DNA of 64,000 nt from Actinomycetes bacterium. GTDB lineage: Bacteria; Actinomycetota; Actinomycetes; Actinomycetales; Dermatophilaceae. The stretch lies in the NCBI GenBank assembly GCA_023420415.1, contig JAEZWF010000050.1, positions 62,001 through 126,000 on the forward strand. The letters run 5' to 3'. Below are positions 50,459 to 59,061 of the stretch, piece by piece. The notes under the pieces are model-generated. The model saw only the letters and a list, made by a program, of their open reading frames with translations, made no database searches and was not told the origin of the DNA. The position numbers were made by a program, and so were the translations under genes. Positions within the stretch are counted from its first letter, which is position 1. Each line of letters opens with the position of its first letter.

Positions 50459-51175
50459 TCAGTCGCGCTGGTGCTCGGGTGCCTCACGGACGGCGTCGCG
50501 GATGACCTGCATCGACAGGTCGGCCGGGTAGCCCTTGCGCGCCAGCATCCCTGCCAAGCGCCTGGTCTGGACCGTCGCGTCGAGGCCGTGCATGGTGCGC
50601 AGCTTCTTGGCGACCAGCCGTTCGGCCTGCGCTCGCTCGTGCTCGGGGCTGACGTCGTCGAGGGCGGCGCGCGCCGTCTCGTCGTCGACGCCCTTGGTGC
50701 GCAGCTCGCGCGCCAGCGCTCGTTTGGCGAGCCCACGGCTGGCCTGTTGGGAACGCACCAGCATCCCGGCATACGCCTCGTCGTCGACCAGCCCGACGTC
50801 GGCCATCCGGTCGAGCACGCGCTCGGCGACCTCGTCCGGACAGTTGCGCTGGCGCAGCTTGTCGCGCAGCTGCTTGCGGCTGCGCGGTGCCATCGCGAGC
50901 TGGCGCAGCACGATCTGGCGGGCGACATCCTCCGCATCGGGCTCGCCGTCGCGGGTGCGCGGGTCGCTCTCGGGGTCGCCCGGGATCGGCTGCCATGCCT
51001 GCGGACGACGACGCCCTTTCGGCGCGGACTTCGCCTCTGTGCCCGGTTGTGTCTCCGGGCGCGCCACTGGCCCGTCGAACCACGCCGGCCCATCCGATGA
51101 CGTGCCACCCGATGGTGACGTCGAGGCCAGGGCTGCCTCGAGCGCAGCCCTGGCCTCGTCGATCTTGTCCGTCAT
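50459..51175 (-). CDS. recX: Regulatory protein RecX
   Basis: A 238-residue protein. The first 75 residues are a poorly ordered extension; the RecX domain starts near VARQIVLRQLAMAPRSRKQL, with ERVLDRMADVGLVDDEAYA and RALARELRTKGVDDE repeats of three-helix units. RecX binds RecA filaments and limits or modulates their activity. It follows recA by 20 bases on the same transcript, the standard arrangement. Confidence 0.93.
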   Translation of the reverse strand: MTDKIDEARAALEAALASTSPSGGTSSDGPAWFDGPVARPETQPGTEAKSAPKGRRRPQAWQPIPGDPESDPRTRDGEPDAEDVARQIVLRQLAMAPRSRKQLRDKLRQRNCPDEVAERVLDRMADVGLVDDEAYAGMLVRSQQASRGLAKRALARELRTKGVDDETARAALDDVSPEHERAQAERLVAKKLRTMHGLDATVQTRRLAGMLARKGYPADLSMQVIRDAVREAPEHQRD

Positions 51176-51195
51176 GCTGCCTGTCCCTCAGGGGA

Positions 51196-52275
51196 TCAGA
51201 ACTCGACCGGCACCTCGGGCACCGACTCGGCCGGCTTGTCGACCTGCGGGCCGATGCCGAGCTTCTCCTTGATCTTCTTCTCGATCTCGTTGGCGAGGTC
51301 GGGGTTGTCCTTGAGGAAGGTGCGGGCGTTCTCCTTGCCCTGCCCGAGCTGGTCGCCGTCGTAGGTGTACCAGGCGCCGGACTTGCGGACGAAGCCGTGC
51401 TCGACGCCCATGTCGATCAGGCCACCCTCGCGCGAGATGCCCTGGCCGTAGAGGATGTCGAACTCGGCCTGCTTGAACGGCGGGGACACCTTGTTCTTGA
51501 CGACCTTGACGCGGGTGCGGTTGCCGACCGGGTCGCTGCCGTCCTTGAGCGTCTCGATGCGACGGACGTCGAGGCGGACCGAGGCGTAGAACTTCAGCGC
51601 CTTGCCGCCCGTGGTCGTCTCGGGCGAGCCGAACATGACGCCGATCTTCTCGCGGAGCTGGTTGATGAAGATGGTCGTGGTGCCCGTGGTGTTGAGCGCA
51701 CCGGTGATCTTGCGCAGCGCCTGCGACATGAGGCGGGCCTGCAGACCGACGTGGCTGTCACCCATCTCGCCCTCGATCTCGGCGCGCGGCACGAGCGCGG
51801 CGACCGAGTCGATGACGATGATGTCGAGCGCCCCGGAGCGGATCAGCATGTCGGCGATCTCGAGCGCCTGCTCACCGGTGTCGGGCTGGCTCACGAGGAG
51901 CGCGTCGGTGTCGACACCGAGCTTCTTGGCGTACTCGGGGTCAAGGGCGTGCTCCGCGTCGATGAACGCGGCGATGCCGCCATTGCGCTGGGCGTTGGCG
52001 ACCGCGTGCAGCGCCACCGTGGTCTTACCGGAGGACTCCGGCCCGTAGACCTCGACGACCCGGCCGCGCGGGAGACCGCCGATGCCGAGCGCGACGTCCA
52101 GCGAGATCGACCCGGTGGGGATGACCTCGATCGGCGGGCGCACGTCGTCGCCCAGGCGCATCACGGCGCCCTTGCCGAAGTTCTTCTCGATCTGGCCCAT
52201 GACGGTGTCGACCGCCTGCGCCTTCTTGTCCAGGGGTGCCCCGGTGGGGTTGGTGGGTGCAGCCATCTTCGCCAC
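51196..52275 (-). CDS. recA: Recombinase RecA
   Basis: A 359-residue strand-exchange ATPase and LexA coprotease. Walker A is GPESSGKTT, Walker B is IIVIDSVAAL, L2 contains EIEGEMGDSHVGLQARLMS-type residues, and NQLREKIGVMFGSPETTTGG is typical. No intein is present. The start is GTG 52275 or ATG 52266. Upstream lie a RecA-NDp-like promoter and an SOS box. The gene contains no copy of the window octamer, although its density elsewhere is about one per 0.9 kb. Confidence 0.98.
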   Translation of the reverse strand: MAKMAAPTNPTGAPLDKKAQAVDTVMGQIEKNFGKGAVMRLGDDVRPPIEVIPTGSISLDVALGIGGLPRGRVVEVYGPESSGKTTVALHAVANAQRNGGIAAFIDAEHALDPEYAKKLGVDTDALLVSQPDTGEQALEIADMLIRSGALDIIVIDSVAALVPRAEIEGEMGDSHVGLQARLMSQALRKITGALNTTGTTTIFINQLREKIGVMFGSPETTTGGKALKFYASVRLDVRRIETLKDGSDPVGNRTRVKVVKNKVSPPFKQAEFDILYGQGISREGGLIDMGVEHGFVRKSGAWYTYDGDQLGQGKENARTFLKDNPDLANEIEKKIKEKLGIGPQVDKPAESVPEVPVEF

Positions 52276-52351
52276 GCTTCCTTCTTTCTGCTCGTGTCGG
52301 GCGCGCCTACCTTCGACCCGATGCTGTTGCCTGAATGCGTTGTCGGGTCAG

Positions 52352-52374
52352 ACGCTAGGTGGCGGGTCCGACAG
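52352..52374 (-). promoter_or_regulatory. RecA-NDp-like (SOS-independent) promoter of recA
   Basis: On the minus strand the elements read CTGTCGG (52374-52368) and, 10 bases on, TAGCGT (52357-52352). The mycobacterial LexA-independent, ClpR-dependent DNA-damage promoter has consensus TTGTCRGTGG then TAGGGT, so both halves match in part. It lies about 80-100 bases upstream of recA. Confidence 0.5.
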
Positions 52375-52441
52375 TCGTCCCGGGGCCGATTCGCAGCCTG
52401 TGGACGAAGGCCTGCCGTCCTGTCACCTGTGGACGAACCTA

Positions 52442-52457
52442 CCGAACACGTGTTCGA
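52442..52457. promoter_or_regulatory. SOS box (LexA operator) upstream of recA
   Basis: CCGAACACGTGTTCGA matches the Gram-positive/actinobacterial LexA site TCGAAC-N4-GTTCGA with one mismatch, and the CGAAC-N4-GTTCG core is perfect. It is 167 bases upstream of the recA start, so recA probably has an SOS-controlled promoter in addition to the closer one. Confidence 0.8.
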
Positions 52458-52520
52458 CACGTGGGAGGTGGCGCGCGACACGCCGTGATCCGGCGTGACC
52501 GATCCTGCGCACCCCGCGCG

Positions 52521-52976
52521 TCAGGGGCCCGGACGCCGCATGGGGGTGTGCGGGATCCCGTCCTCGACGAAACCGCGCCCGTCCGGGGCGAACCCGAAGG
52601 CGGCATACCAGTCGACGAGGTGTGACTGGGCGTCGAGCACGACGTCTCGTTCCCCGGCCAGCTCGATGGCGGCCCGCACGAGCGCCGCCGCCAGCCCCAT
52701 ACCGCGGTGCGACTCGGCCGTGGCCACCCTCCCGACCCGCAGGTCGCCCCGGTCGTCCCCGCTGTCGACCGCGCGCAGCACGGCCACCGGCACGCCACCG
52801 GACTCGACCCACAGGTGTCGCGCGGAGGGATCGGCGTCACGGCCGTCGAGGTCCAGGTAGGGGCAGTCCTGCTCGACCACGAAGACCTGCGAGCGCAGCG
52901 CCCACAACCGGTATGCCGTGAGCCCGTCGAGCTCCTCGAACGAGGCGGTGTGCACCACGACAGGCTGTGCCGGCAT
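52521..52976 (-). CDS. ElaA-like GNAT acetyltransferase
   Basis: A 151-residue GNAT protein. LTAYRLWALRSQVFVVEQDCPYLDLDGRD near the N-terminus is diagnostic of the ElaA group, followed by the acetyl-CoA loop VATAESHRGMGLAAALV and AQSHLVDWYAAFGF. The substrate is unknown. It lies directly upstream of the recA control region on the same strand, 63 bases before the SOS box, so read-through into recA is possible. Confidence 0.88.
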   Translation of the reverse strand: MPAQPVVVHTASFEELDGLTAYRLWALRSQVFVVEQDCPYLDLDGRDADPSARHLWVESGGVPVAVLRAVDSGDDRGDLRVGRVATAESHRGMGLAAALVRAAIELAGERDVVLDAQSHLVDWYAAFGFAPDGRGFVEDGIPHTPMRRPGP

Positions 52977-52985
52977 GCGTGCAGG

Positions 52986-53819
52986 CTACGACAGCAGCAG
53001 CTTCTCCAGCCGCCGGGCCGTGCCGATGATGCCGAGCCCGCCGAGCACGACGAGGTAGGCCACGTGCCCGAGCACGCCCCAGCCCACGTCACCGAGCATG
53101 AGCGCCCGCTCGAGCGCCACACCGTGGTAGAGCGGCGTCGCCCGGACGAGCCACTGCAACGCCTCGGGGTAGGTCGCCAGCGGGAAGAACGTGGCCGAGA
53201 ACAGGAACATCGGCTGGATCGCGAGCGTGATGTAGTCGAAGTCGACCCACGAGCGCATGAACGTCGTCGCGAACATCCCGACCGCCGCGAATGCGAACCC
53301 GATGAAGATCGCCGCGGGCAGCGCGAGCAGCGCCCACCACGACTTCACCGCACCGGCCAGGAGTGCCACGACGAGGAAGGCCGCGGAGTACATGCCACCG
53401 CGGATCAGCGACCACGACACCTCGCCCACGGCGATGTCTCGTGGCCCCATCGGCGTGGCCAGGACCGCGTCGTAGAGCTTGGCGTACTTGAGCTTGAAGA
53501 ACATGTTGAACGTCGAGTCCATGACCGCGCCGTTCATCGCCGAGGCGGCCAGCAGGGCGGGCGCGACGAACTGCGGGTAGGTCACGACCATCCCCGAGTC
53601 GGTCGTCACCGTCCTGACCAGCGCACCGATGCCGATGCCGAGGGAGAAGAGGTAGAACACCGGCTCGGCGAAGCCCGTCACCAGCGCGATCCACCCGTGC
53701 CGGAACGACGTGATGTTGCGTTCGACGAGCATCCGCGCGAGACCGGCGCCGGCCGGCATCGGCAAGGCCCGGGCCACCCGCGTCACCAACGGCGGCTTCG
53801 ACACCACAGGCGCGCTCAC
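52986..53819 (-). CDS. ABC-2 type exporter permease (second subunit)
   Basis: A 277-residue permease with six membrane helices. YAKLYDAVLATPMGPRDIAVGEVSW and SATFFPLATYPEALQWLVRATPLYHGV are typical of ABC-2 (DrrB/NodJ-like) permeases. The start GTG 53819 overlaps the stop of the first permease gene (GTGA), so the two permeases form a heterodimer encoded with the ATPase at 54690. It probably exports a lipid, polyketide or drug. Confidence 0.88.
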   Translation of the reverse strand: MSAPVVSKPPLVTRVARALPMPAGAGLARMLVERNITSFRHGWIALVTGFAEPVFYLFSLGIGIGALVRTVTTDSGMVVTYPQFVAPALLAASAMNGAVMDSTFNMFFKLKYAKLYDAVLATPMGPRDIAVGEVSWSLIRGGMYSAAFLVVALLAGAVKSWWALLALPAAIFIGFAFAAVGMFATTFMRSWVDFDYITLAIQPMFLFSATFFPLATYPEALQWLVRATPLYHGVALERALMLGDVGWGVLGHVAYLVVLGGLGIIGTARRLEKLLLS

Positions 53820-54661
53820 GGCAGCAACCTCCGCGCGAAGGTGCGCTGCGCCAGCCAGGCGCCGCCCGCGGCATACAGGACGAGCACCGCGAGATGTCCC
53901 ACGAACGGCAGCCACGACACGTCGCCCACCGACACCGCCCGCGCGGCCTCGACCCCGTGCCACAACGGCGTCACCCACGCGACCGGCTGCATCCACACGG
54001 GCAGCTGGTCGACCGGGAAGAACGTGCCGGAGAAGAGCATCAGCGGCGTGATGATCCAGCGGAAGAGGATGTTGAAGCCGTTGTCGCCCTCCTGCGTCGC
54101 GGTGAACGCGAAAAGCGGTGTGGCGAAAGCCAATCCGGTCAGCACGGCGATCGGCAGGCACACCACCGCCCACCACGAGTCGAACCCGCCGAAGAGCGCC
54201 GCGATCACCATGAACACCGTCGTCGACATGACCAGGTGCAGCGCGACGGCGAGCCAGTGGCCGGCGAGCACGTCACGAACGCCCAGCGGTGTCGCGAGCT
54301 GGGCGTGGTAGTTCATGTTCCACTTGATGTAGCCGAGCACCTGGTAGCTCGACTCGCCCCACGCCACCCACATGGTCTGCGTGACGACGATCGCCGGGAC
54401 GACGAAGTGCAGGTAGGGCGTGCCGTCGATGCCGCCGGCGCGGTCGTCGACGAGGGCCCCGAGCCCGACACCCATCGACAACAGGAACAGCACGGGCGAG
54501 AGCACCCGCGAGATCACCGAGCCGCGCCAGGTGCGCCGGTAGACCGCGAGGTGGTAGCCGAACACGGCGAGGACGCGCTCGAGCCCGTTCATGGGTTGGC
54601 GTGTGCCGTGTGCCGAGCGTGCCCCCGCGGGCGCCGTCTGGTGTGTGGTCGCCTGGCTCAT
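53816..54661 (-). CDS. ABC-2 type exporter permease (first subunit)
   Basis: A 281-residue permease with six helices. KWNMNYHAQLATPLGVRDVLAGHWLAVA and FSGTFFPVDQLPVWMQPVAWVTPLWHGVEAAR parallel the second subunit, so the two are diverged duplicates. ATG 54661 is the likely start; a shorter start at MNGLERV (near 54592) is possible and would remove a disordered N-terminus. The ATPase gene lies 28 bases upstream. Confidence 0.88.
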   Translation of the reverse strand: MSQATTHQTAPAGARSAHGTRQPMNGLERVLAVFGYHLAVYRRTWRGSVISRVLSPVLFLLSMGVGLGALVDDRAGGIDGTPYLHFVVPAIVVTQTMWVAWGESSYQVLGYIKWNMNYHAQLATPLGVRDVLAGHWLAVALHLVMSTTVFMVIAALFGGFDSWWAVVCLPIAVLTGLAFATPLFAFTATQEGDNGFNILFRWIITPLMLFSGTFFPVDQLPVWMQPVAWVTPLWHGVEAARAVSVGDVSWLPFVGHLAVLVLYAAGGAWLAQRTFARRLLP

Positions 54662-54689
54662 CGTGCCGCCGCCGCTCGTGCCGCCGCCA

Positions 54690-55646
54690 TCAGTCGACCA
54701 GCGTCCGGCCGGTGAGGTGGAGGAAGACGTCCTCGAGCGTCGAGCGGCGCACGAGCGACGACAGCGGCTCGACACCGCGGGCGTGCACCTGGGCCGAGGC
54801 CTCGTCACCGTTGTCGGCGTAGACGAGGAGGCGGTCGGGCAGCACCTCGACCCGCTCACCGATGCCGGCGATCTTGTCGGCGTAGGCCGCGTGGTCCTCG
54901 GCGTCAAACCGCAGCTCAAGGACCTCACGCGTGGAGTAGTCGTCGATCAGCTGACGCGGCGACCCCTCAGCAACGATCCGCCCGTGGTCCATCACGACGA
55001 GTCGGTCGCACAGCTGCTCGGCCTCGTCCATGTAGTGGGTCGTCAGGACCAGGGTCACACCGGACCGCTTGAGCCGAAACAGCCTGTCCCACAACACATG
55101 TCGCGCCTGCGGGTCGAGGCCGGTGGTGGGTTCGTCGAGGAGCAGGATCTCGGGCGCGTTGATGAGCGATCGCGCGATCGTGAGGCGGCGCTTCATGCCG
55201 CCGGACAGCGGCTCGACCTTGTCCTTGGCCCGCTCGGTGAGCTGGGCGAAGTCGAGCAGCTCGGTCGCCCGCTCCTTGACCTCCTTGCGCGACAGGCCGA
55301 AGTAGCGCCCGTAGATCCAGAGGTTCTCCTGGACGCTGAGCTCCTCGTCGAGGGTGTCGCGCTGGGGGCAGTTGCCGAGACGGGCGCGGATGGCCGGGCC
55401 GTCGGTGGCGGGGTCGAGCCCGAAGAGCCGCAGCTCTCCCCCGGTCACCGGCGACACGCACCCCACCATGCGCATCGTCGAGGACTTGCCCGCGCCGTTG
55501 GGCCCGAGGAAACCGAAGCACTCCCCCTTGCGGACGGCGAAGTCGATGCCGTCGACCGCGGTGAACTCCCCGAAGGTCTTGGTCAGTCCCCGTGCGGTCA
55601 GCAGGATGTCGTCGGTGTCAGGCACGTCGCACAACGCTACTGACAT
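54690..55646 (-). CDS. ABC-2 type exporter ATP-binding protein (DrrA/NodI-like)
   Basis: A 318-residue ATPase. Walker A is GPNGAGKSS near residue 50, the signature is EPLSGGMKRRL, Walker B is ILLLDEPTTGLDPQ, and the H-loop is TTHYMDEAEQLCDR. The C-terminal 80 residues are the DrrA-type regulatory domain. It powers the two permeases downstream. Homologues confer resistance to exported drugs such as daunorubicin or move lipids; the substrate here is unknown. Confidence 0.92.
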   Translation of the reverse strand: MSVALCDVPDTDDILLTARGLTKTFGEFTAVDGIDFAVRKGECFGFLGPNGAGKSSTMRMVGCVSPVTGGELRLFGLDPATDGPAIRARLGNCPQRDTLDEELSVQENLWIYGRYFGLSRKEVKERATELLDFAQLTERAKDKVEPLSGGMKRRLTIARSLINAPEILLLDEPTTGLDPQARHVLWDRLFRLKRSGVTLVLTTHYMDEAEQLCDRLVVMDHGRIVAEGSPRQLIDDYSTREVLELRFDAEDHAAYADKIAGIGERVEVLPDRLLVYADNGDEASAQVHARGVEPLSSLVRRSTLEDVFLHLTGRTLVD

Positions 55647-55682
55647 TCACCGACAGCCCTCACCTGCTTATTCGCCGAGGAC

Positions 55683-56726
55683 TCAGCCGGACGCTTCCTC
55701 CAGCTCGGACAGCAGGGTGCGGGCGAGGTCGGCTGCGGGCATCGCCCTGGCCCTGGCGTGGCCCGTGCCCGCCCACAGGTGCACGAGCTCAGCCTCCCCC
55801 GTGCCCTTGCCGTGGGCGCGCAGTGGCGCCGTGAGGTGGTGGACGTGGGGGTATGCCGCTGGGGCGGCATCGCTGAAACGTTCCGTCCACGTCGTGGTCA
55901 GGGCTCGCGCACTGCGGCCGGTGAAGCACCTGGTGACGACGGTGTCCGGGCCGGGTTCGCCGCCCGGGGGCTCGTGGTTGGTCAGCTCGTGCCGGTGCAC
56001 CTCAGCGGTTCCGGCCTCGGGGGTGGCCATGAAGGCGGTGCCGAGTGCGACCGAGCTCGCCCCAGCCGCAAGGACTTCCGCCGCCTCGGCGCCTGTGACT
56101 ACTCCCCCGGCTGCGATGACCGGCAGGTCGGTGCGCTGCCGAACCGCTGCGACGAGCTCGCGCACCGGCAGCTGCTGGTTGCCGGTGTCGACCGGACCGC
56201 CGCGGTGACCACCCGCCTCCCAGCCCTGGAGCACGAGGCCGTCGACGCCGAGCTCGCGCGCCCAGTCGACCTCGTCGGGCTGGTTGAGCGTCACCCAGAC
56301 CTCTACCCCGGCCTGCTGGAGCCGGGTCACGACGTCGGCTGGTGGCCACGCGAAGGCAAAGCTGACGACGGCCGGCGCCGCCTCGACCAGCACGTCGACC
56401 TTGGCAGCGAACGAGTCGTCGTCCCATCGCGCCTCCCCCAGCCCCACGCCGGCCGCAGCCGCCCACGGCTCGAGCAACGCGGCATACGCCATCACGTCAC
56501 TGGCTGCGCTGGGAGGGTTCGGTGACGGCGCAAAGACGTTGACACCAAAGCGGTTTGGTGTCGCAGTGCGGAGCTCGCCGATGTCGTCGCGGAGGCGTTC
56601 GGGCGTGAGGTAGGCGCCGGCGAGAAAGGGGAACACTCCTGCGTCCGCGACCGCTGCCGCCAGCGCGACGGTGCTCGGGCCGCCCGCCATGGGCGCGAGG
56701 ACCAGCGGGTTGTCGACCACTGTCAC
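55683..56726 (-). CDS. Nitronate monooxygenase (NMO/2-nitropropane dioxygenase family)
   Basis: A 347-residue FMN-dependent TIM-barrel enzyme that oxidises alkyl nitronates such as propionate 3-nitronate. Motifs include NPLVLAPMAGGPST at the start, GLVLQGWEAGGHRGG, PVIAAGGVVTGAEAAEVLAAGASSVALGTAFMATPEAG. A His follows the GWEAGGH motif as expected. The start GTG 56726 overlaps the DUF3046 stop. Detoxification of nitro-compounds is likely; other flavin roles are possible. Confidence 0.88.
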   Translation of the reverse strand: MTVVDNPLVLAPMAGGPSTVALAAAVADAGVFPFLAGAYLTPERLRDDIGELRTATPNRFGVNVFAPSPNPPSAASDVMAYAALLEPWAAAAGVGLGEARWDDDSFAAKVDVLVEAAPAVVSFAFAWPPADVVTRLQQAGVEVWVTLNQPDEVDWARELGVDGLVLQGWEAGGHRGGPVDTGNQQLPVRELVAAVRQRTDLPVIAAGGVVTGAEAAEVLAAGASSVALGTAFMATPEAGTAEVHRHELTNHEPPGGEPGPDTVVTRCFTGRSARALTTTWTERFSDAAPAAYPHVHHLTAPLRAHGKGTGEAELVHLWAGTGHARARAMPAADLARTLLSELEEASG

Positions 56727-56944
56727 GGGGCGGCCTTGGGGTCGATGCCCAACCGACGTGACTCGGGCACGTTCATGTCGTCACACAGCGCCAGCCAGAC
56801 CTGACGAGGCGGCACCCCGGCCTCGAGCGCTTCGTCGACCGTGCGGTCGTCGAGCGCGTGGATCGTGTGTCGCGCGGCGAGGGACGCGGCATACGCCGAC
56901 CCGAACTCGCCGTCCATCAGTTCCCAGAACTTGCTCAGCCGCAC
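56723..56944 (-). CDS. DUF3046 small protein
   Basis: A 73-residue actinobacterial protein starting MRLSKFWELMDGEFGSAYA and containing GVPPRQVWLALCDDMNVPE, diagnostic of DUF3046. Its function is unknown, but it is widely found close upstream of recA-recX in Actinobacteria, as it is here at a distance of about 4.5 kb. It is coupled to the nitronate monooxygenase by a GTGA overlap. Confidence 0.9.
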   Translation of the reverse strand: MRLSKFWELMDGEFGSAYAASLAARHTIHALDDRTVDEALEAGVPPRQVWLALCDDMNVPESRRLGIDPKAAP

Positions 56945-57017
56945 TCCCCCACCCTAAGCGCGGCGGTCGGCATGCGTGCCCCGTGGTGAGGCGGTAGACC
57001 AGAGGCAGGAGGTCCGC

Positions 57018-57866
57018 ATGCAGACAGTGATCAAGGACATCGAGGGCTGGTCGACACTCGATCCCGTGGCAGGCAAGCTCGCGGCCTGGGTCGAGAAGGT
57101 GACCGGGCCGCGCGTCGTCAAGAACGCCCTGTCCGGGAGTTGGCTCGGGCACCAGCTCCACCCCGCACTCACCGACGTCCCGATCGGCGCCTGGGCCATG
57201 GCCACCGTCGTCGACGCGATCGGCGGGAAGAAGGGCGCGGATGTCTCCCGCCAGCTCGTCGGGGTCGGGATCCTCGGAGCCGTCCCGGCAGCGTGGACCG
57301 GCGCGTCCGACTGGTCGAGCAGCTACGGGCCCGAGCAGCGGGTGGGGCTCGTGCACGGGTTGGCGAACTCGGTCGGCACCCTGCTGCAGGTGGCGTCGTG
57401 GGTGGCCCGGCGCCGTGGACGTCACGGGACCGGCGCCGTCCTCAGTGCGGTGGGGCTCGGGGCGACGGGCGCCGCGGCCTACCTGGGCGGCTACCTCACG
57501 CTGGTGCGCGGGGTGGGGGTCAACCACACCGCCTTCGAGGAGGGACCGCACGAGTGGACCGACGTGGCGGCCGAGACCGAGCTCACCGAGGGCACGCCGA
57601 AGCGGGTCGAGGCCGCAGGTGTGCCGGTGATGCTGGTGCGCCGGGGGCCACGCGTGCTCGCGCTGTCGGCAGTGTGCACCCACGCGGGTGGACCGCTTGA
57701 CCAAGGCACACTGACCGACGCCGACTGCATCGAGTGTCCGTGGCACGGCAGCCAGTTCCGGCTGAGCGACGGCGCGGTCGAGCGTGGTCCGGCGTCGGTG
57801 CCCGAACCCGTGTGGGAGGTCCGGTTGGCCGACGGTCGGGTGTCGGTGCGCCTGACCCAGGAGTGA
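57018..57866 (+). CDS. DUF2231-Rieske iron-sulfur membrane protein
   Basis: A 282-residue protein. The N-terminal DUF2231-like part (about 1-170) has SWLGHQLHPALTDVPIGAWAMATVVDAI and about four membrane helices. The C-terminal Rieske domain (about 175-280) carries the [2Fe-2S] ligands in CTHAGGPL and CPWHGSQF. It probably passes electrons at the membrane. ATG 57018 has an ideal AGGAGG site six bases upstream. It is divergent from the DUF3046 gene. Confidence 0.92.
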   Translation: MQTVIKDIEGWSTLDPVAGKLAAWVEKVTGPRVVKNALSGSWLGHQLHPALTDVPIGAWAMATVVDAIGGKKGADVSRQLVGVGILGAVPAAWTGASDWSSSYGPEQRVGLVHGLANSVGTLLQVASWVARRRGRHGTGAVLSAVGLGATGAAAYLGGYLTLVRGVGVNHTAFEEGPHEWTDVAAETELTEGTPKRVEAAGVPVMLVRRGPRVLALSAVCTHAGGPLDQGTLTDADCIECPWHGSQFRLSDGAVERGPASVPEPVWEVRLADGRVSVRLTQE

Positions 57867-57902
57867 CCGGTCGGTAGTCCAGCGGTGTGCCAAGGTGGGC
57901 GC

Positions 57903-58394
57903 GTGACCTCGCTGGAGCGGCTGCGTCCCGACCATGCCGACGCGGTGCTGGCGTTCGAGCTTGCCAACCGCAGCTACTTCACCCGGTTCGTCGGCGACCG
58001 GGGCGACAGCTACTTCGCGCAGTTCGCCGACCACCATGCGGCCCGGGTTGCGGAGCAGGAGGCCGGTGAGGGCGCCTACTTCGTGCTGGTCGAACCAGAC
58101 GGTTCGGTGATCGGCCGGTTCAACCTCGTGTTCGTCGATGACGGCGTGGCCGAGCTGGGATACCGCATGGCCGAATGCGCCGCGGGTCGCGGGGTAGCGA
58201 CGGCGACCGTCAAGCAGGTCACCCGAATCGCGTTCTCCGAGCTCGGGATTCACACGGTCTGCGCGGCCACGAGCCTCACCAACGCCGCCTCGCAACGGGT
58301 GCTGGTCAAGGCCGGGTTCCGCGCGGTGGGACCTGCCGACCCATCCGCGGTTGGCGGGCAGCCGGGCACCTGGTTCGAACACCAGGCCGGCTGA
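57903..58394 (+). CDS. RimJ-like GNAT acetyltransferase
   Basis: A 163-residue GNAT. ELGYRMAECAAGRGVATATVKQVTRIAF and TSLTNAASQRVLVKAGF are typical of RimJ/RimL-type N-acetyltransferases. The acceptor is unknown. GTG 57903 is preceded by AAGGTGG. It converges on the vanZ-like gene with an 85-base gap in which I see only weak pairing. Confidence 0.86.
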   Translation: MTSLERLRPDHADAVLAFELANRSYFTRFVGDRGDSYFAQFADHHAARVAEQEAGEGAYFVLVEPDGSVIGRFNLVFVDDGVAELGYRMAECAAGRGVATATVKQVTRIAFSELGIHTVCAATSLTNAASQRVLVKAGFRAVGPADPSAVGGQPGTWFEHQAG

Positions 58395-58479
58395 CCCGGA
58401 CTGGGAAGGGTCCCCGGCTTACGGGCTGCCAGGGGCGCAGCCTGTCCCGCGTCTGGCATCCCGGAGGTTCCAGCGAGGG

Positions 58480-59061
58480 TCACCGGCGCGCGAGAGGAGC
58501 CAGAGGGCGGGACTCCAGAACCGGCCGACGGCCTCGCGCCCACCACGGGCGGGCCAGGATCGCCGCAATCGTGGCACCGGCGGTGTTGAGCAGGATGTCG
58601 TCGACGGACGAGACGCGGCCGAGCTCGAGGACGTGCTGCATGACCTCGATCAGGGTCGACGCGCCACCGGCCAGGACAACGACACGCGGCAGCGTCGCCA
58701 GACCCGCGAACCGAACCGGCGCGAAGAAGCCGAGCGGTGCGAGCAGCAGCAGGTTGCCGACGACCTGGAAGGTCGACATCGTCGCAAGGTCACGCAACGG
58801 CTCGAGACTCACCGCGGCATACTCGGCCGGCCCGCCGGGCAGCATCGTGAGCCACACCCCCGGCACCGTCCCGTAGACGAGCGCGACCTCGGCGAACGAC
58901 CGGCGCCACGCCAACCGCGGGTCGACGCCCCATCCGATGCGCGCGCCCGCGAGGGCGCACACCGCCAGCAGCGCCAGCGGAAAGGCAGCCACGGTGAGCG
59001 CCACGACACCGGTCACGGTGCCCGTCCAGCTGTGCGCGTCGAGCACGAAACCGCCTGTCAT
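58480..59061 (-). CDS. VanZ-family membrane protein
   Basis: A 193-residue protein with four or five membrane helices. VGNLLLLAPLGFFAPV and LIEVMQHVLELGRVSSVDDILLNTAGATIA match the VanZ signature. VanZ of Enterococcus raises teicoplanin tolerance by an unclear route involving lipoteichoic acid display. The start ATG 59061 overlaps the vanY-like stop (ATGA), so the two are one operon. No vanHAX genes are in the window, so glycopeptide resistance is not indicated. Confidence 0.87.
   Translation of the reverse strand: MTGGFVLDAHSWTGTVTGVVALTVAAFPLALLAVCALAGARIGWGVDPRLAWRRSFAEVALVYGTVPGVWLTMLPGGPAEYAAVSLEPLRDLATMSTFQVVGNLLLLAPLGFFAPVRFAGLATLPRVVVLAGGASTLIEVMQHVLELGRVSSVDDILLNTAGATIAAILARPWWARGRRPVLESRPLAPLARR

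Noticed and set aside
52399..52436. Replication origin from DnaA-box-like repeats
   Set aside because: There are only two imperfect boxes, no A+T-rich unwinding region, and dnaA/dnaN are not nearby.
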